64,000 bases of DNA from positions 21,024,658 through 21,088,657 of the forward strand of contig NC_012871.2 in NCBI RefSeq assembly GCF_000003195.3. Direction: 5' to 3'. Source of the stretch: Sorghum bicolor. Lineage: Eukaryota > Streptophyta > Magnoliopsida > Poales > Poaceae. Positions 58,428 to 64,000 of the stretch are shown piece by piece. Positions within the stretch are counted from its first letter, which is position 1. Each line of letters begins with the position of its first letter. The notes under the pieces were generated by a model. That model did no database searches. It worked only from the letters and a program-made list of their open reading frames with translations, and had not been told where the DNA came from. Both the position numbers and the translations under genes were made by a program.

Positions 58428-59442
58428 AGCATAAAAGACTCTTCATTCATGTATAAGGAACATTGATAAAGTAAATCAGAGCATCGCATGACTTACTCCA
58501 CAATACCGGTTCTGCCTGTCCTATCAACGGAGGGTGGACTATATAAGAATCAACGAAGCTGTCACTATCGCGAACTACCACACGACCCGGCCAATAGGAT
58601 ACATTTGCAGATAAATAACATCTAAGCACCACGCTCACATGTGATCTATCACCTAACTCCCTCGCGTCAAGAGCTAAGCGCTTTGCAAACTTATACATAA
58701 ACTCATTATCAATTAGAACTATATCAAATATAGAACAAGAGCAAACTAAGAACATAATAATTAGAGACATAATGCAATTAGAACAAAGAATTAGAGAAAG
58801 ATATGAATAATACCAATCTTTATTACCGAAGATCCGAATCGAGAGCGTAGTGCTCTACTTCTCTAATTGCTATCTAATCAAACCTCTAAACTTGAAGGAT
58901 TAGGGAGTAGCTAATTCTAATTCTCTGTGGGAGAGAAACTCTAAACCCTAACTTTGATGGCTACCTCTGAATAATGATTTCTCCTCTTCTCCTCCAGGGG
59001 CCAGGGGGTCTGGTTTTATAGTCCCCTCAAGTGAACGCGAGCCATTGGATCAAACCGACATAGATTGTATGGTTTAGATTGATCCTTTAGGTCGGTGGAG
59101 CATAGTCCCGAAGCAGAGTCCTGATTGGACTCCTCACCTGGGCGGGCGCCCAAGGGGGGTGGGCGGCCGCCCTGCCCCCGAGCCCGATCGTGCTGTCGTT
59201 CGTTCCCATGGCTTCTGGATTCTTCTAGATTGAGGAAAATTGCGCGGCATGTAATTATCTCGCTGTAAACATGACATGTGGGCCTTCTCTCCATATTATC
59301 TGATAACCCCCTGCAGAAATAGATAAACACCAAAGCTCGTGGAATTCTGTCAGATAAAACCCTAATTCTAGATGTTTGTTTCATATTGATACTTTTTCAT
59401 GTTTATTTGATTATTAATTTTAGTACTTAAGGACCGTCAACA
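58428..59442 (-). repeat. Element B LTR, copy 3 (truncated, 1015 bp)
   Basis: Matches 39618-40632 base for base in length and ends CCGTCAACA next to the AGTAG duplication. The primer-site-proximal third of the LTR is missing. Confidence 0.92.
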
Positions 59443-59453
59443 AGTAGTAGTAC

Positions 59454-59489
<36 letters not shown>

Positions 59490-59776
59490 CAGCAGCAGTA
59501 GTAGCCGCAGCAGCAGCGCTTTAGTAGTAGTAGTAGCTGCAGTGCTTTAGTAGTAGTAGTAGTAGGTTAAAGAGAGGAGAAGAGAGACCAGCAGTGCTAG
59601 TAGTAGTAGTAGGAGTAGGAGTAGGAGTAGGAGCAGTGGCAGTAGCAGTAGCAGTAGAAGTAGCAGTAGCAGTAGCAGTAGCAGTAGCAGTAGCAGTAGC
59701 AGTAGCTGCAGTAGCAGTAGCAGCAGCAGTAGTAGCAGTAGCAGTAGTAGTAGCAGCAGCAGCAGCAGTAGTAGTA
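59443..59776. repeat. GTA/GCA trinucleotide microsatellite
   Basis: Imperfect (AGT)n with AGC interspersions, in two blocks separated by 59568-59600. It belongs to the large CACTA; the retrotransposon array inserted at its edge. Confidence 0.95.
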
Positions 59777-62160
59777 GGATTACAATAATAAGCCACAAAT
59801 TAAAATGATAGTAAGCCCCAACAGTAGTGTAGTACTAGTAGAGTACTAGAGTAGAGCAGTAGCTAGCAGATAGGAGAGAGAACAGACAAAGGAGACAAAT
59901 TAGTAATCGGTAGTAGTAGTAAAAGAAGAAGAAACTCATGTGCCCTCAAATTAGCGGGTTGCTGCTTTATAGAGCCATCCGCTGCTCTGTGGTGATCATA
60001 GATCATAGACTTATATGACAGTCAGTAATAGGTTAAGAGAAAACCCATTTACACTACAAGACCGAAAACCTCTAGGGGAGGCTAGTATCCAATGGCACTC
60101 CATTCGAGACGAGTTTCCCCCAGAAGCTTTCGGTCTAGGAGAAGCTATGGGTATTTGACTGTCATGTTGTCTCACTACACCTTTTGTATCATCGAGCAAG
60201 AAATTTAAAAAAAAAAGTAGTACAAGTAGTAAAGGCCTCAGTACCATGTCAATCATCATTTGATCATGAACTTGGAGCATAAAGGCATCGTAATAGAGAA
60301 GATGAGGTCATATAGGGGCCGCTGGTAACGATGCCAAGTTCCTCACAAGTTCTTGATCATCAGCTCATATTCCATATAATGAATGGACTTAGACAATCTC
60401 ATCATCGGCAAAACAAAGGAGAGAAGAAAAATAGAAGAGGAGAGTAGTAGTAGTAGTATAGAGGAGCACAGTTTATAAAACTGTCATAGAGAGGGTAGTA
60501 GTAGAGTTGGGCACAACAGCAGTAGTAGTAGGATTACACTAAGCCCCAACAGTAGTGTAGTACTAGTAGAGTACTAGAGTAGAGCAGCAGCTAGCACTAG
60601 TAGTAGACTAGTGCAGTAGTGTTGGAGAGAGGATGAGAGTAGAAAATAGAAGAGAGATAGAAGGAGCAGAGAGGAAGGAGAGGTGAGGAGAGGAGAGGGA
60701 AAGGTTTAAAAAAGGCCTCAGAAACATGTCTAGCATCATCTGATCAAGAACTTGGAGCATCAAGGCATCAAAAACAGAGAAGAAGGCACTATAGAGGCGG
60801 CTAGTAATGATGCCAAGTTACTCATAAGTTTTGGATCATCCGCTCATATTCTAAAATAATGTATTGAATTAGACAATTTCATCATCGGCAAAACAATAGT
60901 AGAGGAGAGAGAGTATAGTAGTAGTATAGAGGTTCACAGTTCAAAAAATGTCATCAATTCAAAATTATGCCAGTAAGCCACCACAAATAGTAGTAGAGAG
61001 CAGTGGCATATAAGCATCCTGCTATATAAACAACAGTAATTATGCCTCAGTATATAAAACTGTCATGATGTATTATTAGTAGAGAGTAGTAGTACAGTTC
61101 GAGTAGAAAAGCAGTAGTAGTAGGATTGGACAGTAAGCCACCACAAATCAACACAATTGGATAGTAATGATGCATGCTGCATTCACGGTTCTAAACTCGA
61201 GCAAACACAAACACTACTAATTATAAACTAAAAGCATTGCATTAAGTAGCTAAAAAAATTCAGTGTCAAATCTCTACTACTATCCAGATCATCAAATCAC
61301 AGTCTATCAACAATACACACTAATAAAAACCCTAACACTATCCAGATCATCAAATCTCTCAGATAGAAATTAGACAGAACGAATAGATAGCTATTAGCAA
61401 TTAACATTAACCACAGATGCTTTCAACCAAATCACAGATTATACACCATTCTCAAAACATATGTAATTTATGAATGCTTTACACACTAAACTCTGAATCT
61501 ATGATATACAAAACTGGTGTGGTATGACACAGAAATGATATTAGCAGATATCAAATTCTTACGTATAGTATTGGATAAATATAAAACACAATGTAGATAG
61601 GAACTGATGGAATACAATTTTGCATGTCTCAAATATCACAAATCCTACTGTTAAAGCACAAACATTCAGTGTATTCAGGAAATTTGTGTGCAATGGACAG
61701 ATAATTACTCGACAGATCCTACTGTTACACTTGCACACAAACAAAACCATTTTCACAAGCACATAATAAGGTACAAATAAATATAGATATAGATATACAC
61801 TTGGAAATGTTGAACGCAGCAGCAATCCAAGACATCATGTCCAAAAGATACTAAGAGTGAGGGATGAGTATCAGCAAACAAGACATGTGGGTATCAGAAA
61901 TCAAGACATATCTCACAGAACATCACACAGACACCACCTGTGACCTGCCACAATTCCCAGTATTAATAGCCAAGCAGATTCGTAATTCAACAATGTTCTA
62001 AACAAAAATGAGTAGCAGCTAGGGTTCAACAGTTACGCTTCTATTGTTCCCAAAATGAGCAAACACAAAAATGTTCTAAACAATAATATACGTCAAGCGA
62101 ATTCAACAGTTACACTTCTAGGGTTCCCAAACCTTGGGGAACTAACACAGATGCGGAATC
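59777..62160 (-). other. Noncoding part of the large CACTA (probable 5' intron)
   Basis: No ORF of substance. Contains two pairs of direct repeats: 59813-59870 with 60541-60598, and about 60231-60418 with 60711-60896, plus scattered AGT runs. Lies between the GC-rich 5' region and the first coding exon at 39070, once the array is removed. Confidence 0.55.
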
Positions 62161-62700
62161 AGACATGAGACTGGATCAGAGAGTTTGGGGTTACTTGCGC
62201 CGGAACGAGATGAAATCAGTCGTGCGCGTTTGTGTGGTGTTGGAGGCGACAGCAGGAAGACACGGGCGGGCAAGTCGCCACGTGTGGAGCTCCGGCCCAC
62301 CAACGACGTCTAGGGTTCGCGGACAGAGTAGGTCGCCAAGGTCGCGGACGGAGCAGGTCGCCAAGCTCGCGGAAGAAGAGGGACGACGGTGGTCCCCGGC
62401 TCGTGGACGCGCGCGGGCGGTCCGCCGTGCGCGGATCTCTGGCTCCCGGCGGCGGCTAGGGTTCTGACGGGCCGGTGACGTGTAGCGGAGTGGTGCGTGG
62501 CACGGTGACCGGCGAAGGGGGGAGGAGAGCTCGGGGAGTGGAGGAGGCGGAGGCGAAGGGGGGGAGGAGTGCTCGCGGCTGTGGCTGCGGCGGCGTCGGC
62601 GGGCGAGTTTGGCAGCCTGGCGGCGACGTAAGAAGAAGAGAGTCACGCCCAGGACTTAGCCGAATAACCCTAGCGGCGGCGGCCACTATTTATTTAGGGC
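62161..62700 (-). promoter_or_regulatory. GC-rich 5' region and probable promoter of the CACTA gene
   Basis: A sharp GC-rich block in an AT-rich setting. On the minus strand a TATA-like CCTAAATAAATAG (62690-62700) is followed by GGCCGCCGCCGCTAGGGTT, a typical grass 5' UTR style. A 151-codon Arg/Pro-rich frame (62191-62646) has no motif and is probably leader sequence. Confidence 0.45.
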
Positions 62701-62706
62701 ACGAAC

Positions 62707-62750
62707 ACTGTAAGAGCGGTTGAGGTCTAGAACCACCCTTACAGTGGTTT
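62707..62750. repeat. Subterminal repeat pair of the large CACTA
   Basis: CACTGTAAGAGCGGTT and AACCACCCTTACAGTG face each other, matching the array at 34490-34745 and linking both sides of the retrotransposon array to one CACTA. Confidence 0.8.
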
Positions 62751-64000
62751 TTTTTAGAATTTTAATATTTTTAAATAAAATAGATTTAAACAATTGTACA
62801 GTTTATACTTAACCTTTAAAATATATTTATAAAATAAATTTAAACTATTGTATTTTTTAATTGATTTATCTATATGAATTGTATAATTTTGAACTATTCT
62901 ATGTTTTTTAAAAAAATAAAAATCAAATGTTTTTAGAAATAAAAATCAAATTTATGTAAATTTGAATTATTTGAAACAGTTTTAATTTGAAAATTTTAAA
63001 TAAAACATTGGACTTTCAAACATTGGATTTCCATTTGAGGTCTTTTATTGCCTAGTTTGACCAAGTCAAACATTGGATTTTTTAGAAAATACACTTTGAC
63101 CGGACCCGAGATGGTCTCAGATGCAAAAGTCATGAATACATAGTTTAATCCCCTTATCAAGATACACATTTATTGTAATGGTCAACTTTTCATCTGAGAT
63201 GGTTTGGACCACTAAAATTTTGAAATTTTAAATTTTCACTGCTACACGCACGTTTTCGGGACCCTAGACGGCCCCAACTCTGAAAGTCATGAATAGAAAT
63301 TTTGTTCCACTCATCAAGATCTACATTTGATATATAGGACATTTTTGCATTTGACAAAGCGTTAAGAAAGTGCAGTTCTAAATCCACAAGTCCCGCATGT
63401 AGTTTCATAAAGTCTATGTGTGATTCAAGACTTTGTGACTAGAGTTTACAAACACTTTCTCAAAATGCAAAAATGTCCTATGTATGGAATGTGTATCTTG
63501 ATGAGCTCTATCTACCTTGTATTCAAAAGTTTTTCATTTAAGGTCAATTACTCACTCGTTTGACCAGGTTTGACCAAGCCACGCCTTGGGTTTTCAAAAC
63601 ATGTGAACTAAGTTTTCTGTAACTTTTCCAAATGTAAAAATGTATTGTGTATCAAAGGTAGACCTTGATGAGATCGAACTATGTTGTATTCAATTATTTT
63701 TCATTTGAGGTCTTTTATTGCCTAGTTTGACCTAGTTTGACCAAGTCAAACATTGGATTTTTTAGAAAATACACTTTGATCGGATCCGAGATGGTCTCAT
63801 ATGCAAAAGTCATGAATACAAAGTTTGTTCCCCTTATCAAGATACACATTTATTGTAATGGTCAACTTTTCATCTGAGATGGTTTGGACCACTAAAATTT
63901 TGAAATTTCAAATTTTCACTGCTACACGCACGTTTTCGGGACCATAGACGGCCCCAATTCCGAAAGTCATGAATAGCAATTTTGTTCCACTCATCAAGAT
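62751..64000. repeat. CACTA 5' region with long direct repeats
   Basis: A unit of about 290 bp (63032-63320 and 63702-64000) occurs twice at 670-680 bp spacing, with a 10-bp duplication (CCTAGTTTGA) in the second copy. Words such as TTTGACCAAGTCAAACATTGG recur. No gene seen; the repeat probably continues past the window. Confidence 0.75.

Larger units (their letters stand above)
39119..59442 (-). mobile_element. Element B: tandem LTR-internal-LTR-internal-LTR array
   Basis: A single 5-bp duplication, AGTAG (39114-39118 and 59443-59447), bounds the array. On the minus strand it reads: truncated LTR (59442-58428), ORF2 end and 3' internal region (58427-57648 and 49347-48378, split by element C), complete LTR (48377-46864), complete internal region (46863-40633), complete LTR (40632-39119). 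The complete unit is 9259 bp. It encodes Gag-protease and ORF2 but no reverse transcriptase or integrase. The tRNA-Asp primer site and ORF content place it with the Athila-like Ty3 elements; mobilisation by a partner is inferred. Confidence 0.9.
34470..64000 (-). mobile_element. Large CACTA (En/Spm) element, 5' end outside window
   Basis: The 3' terminus is CACTACTACAG at 34470, preceded by TTA. Dense CCGCCCTTACAGTG / CACTGTAAGGGCGG subterminal repeats fill 34490-34745, and the same words recur at 62707-62750. Between them lies a minus-strand seven-exon gene (35010-39070) with transposase and Ulp1-like domains. A 20.3-kb retrotransposon array (39119-59442) interrupts it; without that, more than 9.2 kb of CACTA lies in the window. 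The TNP2 transposase gene is not seen here, so the element may be defective or its TNP2 may lie beyond 64000. Confidence 0.8.

Noticed and set aside
59521..59798. Long poly-Leu, poly-Ala-Thr and poly-Val-Ala reading frames
   Set aside because: They are readings of the GTA/GCA microsatellite in different frames.
59812..60900. A CRISPR-like repeat array
   Set aside because: Few, long, diverged repeats without regular spacers, in plant nuclear DNA.
62165..62723. ORFs on both strands in the GC-rich block
   Set aside because: No motif and low-complexity composition; better explained as promoter and leader of the CACTA gene.

Overview
The window is plant nuclear DNA, almost certainly from a panicoid grass close to Sorghum (inference). 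The evidence is a spliced plant gene with GT-AG introns, dense Tourist, Stowaway and hAT miniature elements, CACTA elements with TTTGCCGAGTGT subterminal repeats, Helitron 3' ends, L1-type LINE debris and nested LTR retrotransposons primed by tRNA-Asp. I see one apparently functional host gene; nearly everything else is mobile DNA inserted into mobile DNA.

Layout. 1-10022: decayed Athila-like Ty3 retrotransposon (element A, + strand). It holds a Helitron, and its 3' LTR holds a solo LTR with a perfect TSD. 10023-12229: a Ty1/copia 5' LTR, tRNA-Met primer site and gag start (- strand), into which A appears to have inserted. 12624-14819: three MITEs, one split by a 1.3-kb CACTA. 14871-19574: the host gene, a ten-exon, 551-residue nucleotidyltransferase of the HESO1/non-canonical poly(A) polymerase type, with a Stowaway and an antisense LINE tail in its introns. 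19883-34469: a field of MITEs, PIF/Harbinger derivatives, hATs, small CACTAs, LINE pieces and a decayed CACTA coding region. 34470 to beyond 64000: one large CACTA element (- strand). It encodes a seven-exon protein with a plant transposase (Ptta/En/Spm) domain and a Ulp1-type cysteine protease domain, now broken by three TAG codons and a frameshift.

This CACTA is split by a 20.3-kb insertion (39119-59442) bounded by a single AGTAG duplication. The insertion is a tandem LTR-internal-LTR-internal-LTR array (element B). Its second internal unit carries a deletion of about 5 kb and also houses a complete 8.3-kb element C with its own CACAG duplication. A, B and C share the tRNA-Asp primer site, the polypurine tract and a Gag-protease. 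I find no reverse transcriptase, RNase H or integrase for this family anywhere in the window, so they look like non-autonomous relatives mobilised by a partner elsewhere. A and B carry a second ORF behind what looks like a private TATA promoter; C instead has a Gag fused to two retropepsin-like domains.

Relative ages follow from nesting and LTR divergence counted by eye: the CACTA is oldest, then B (about 28 differences in 1514 bp), then C (about 11 in 1653 bp). All family assignments come from reading motifs; no database search was run.
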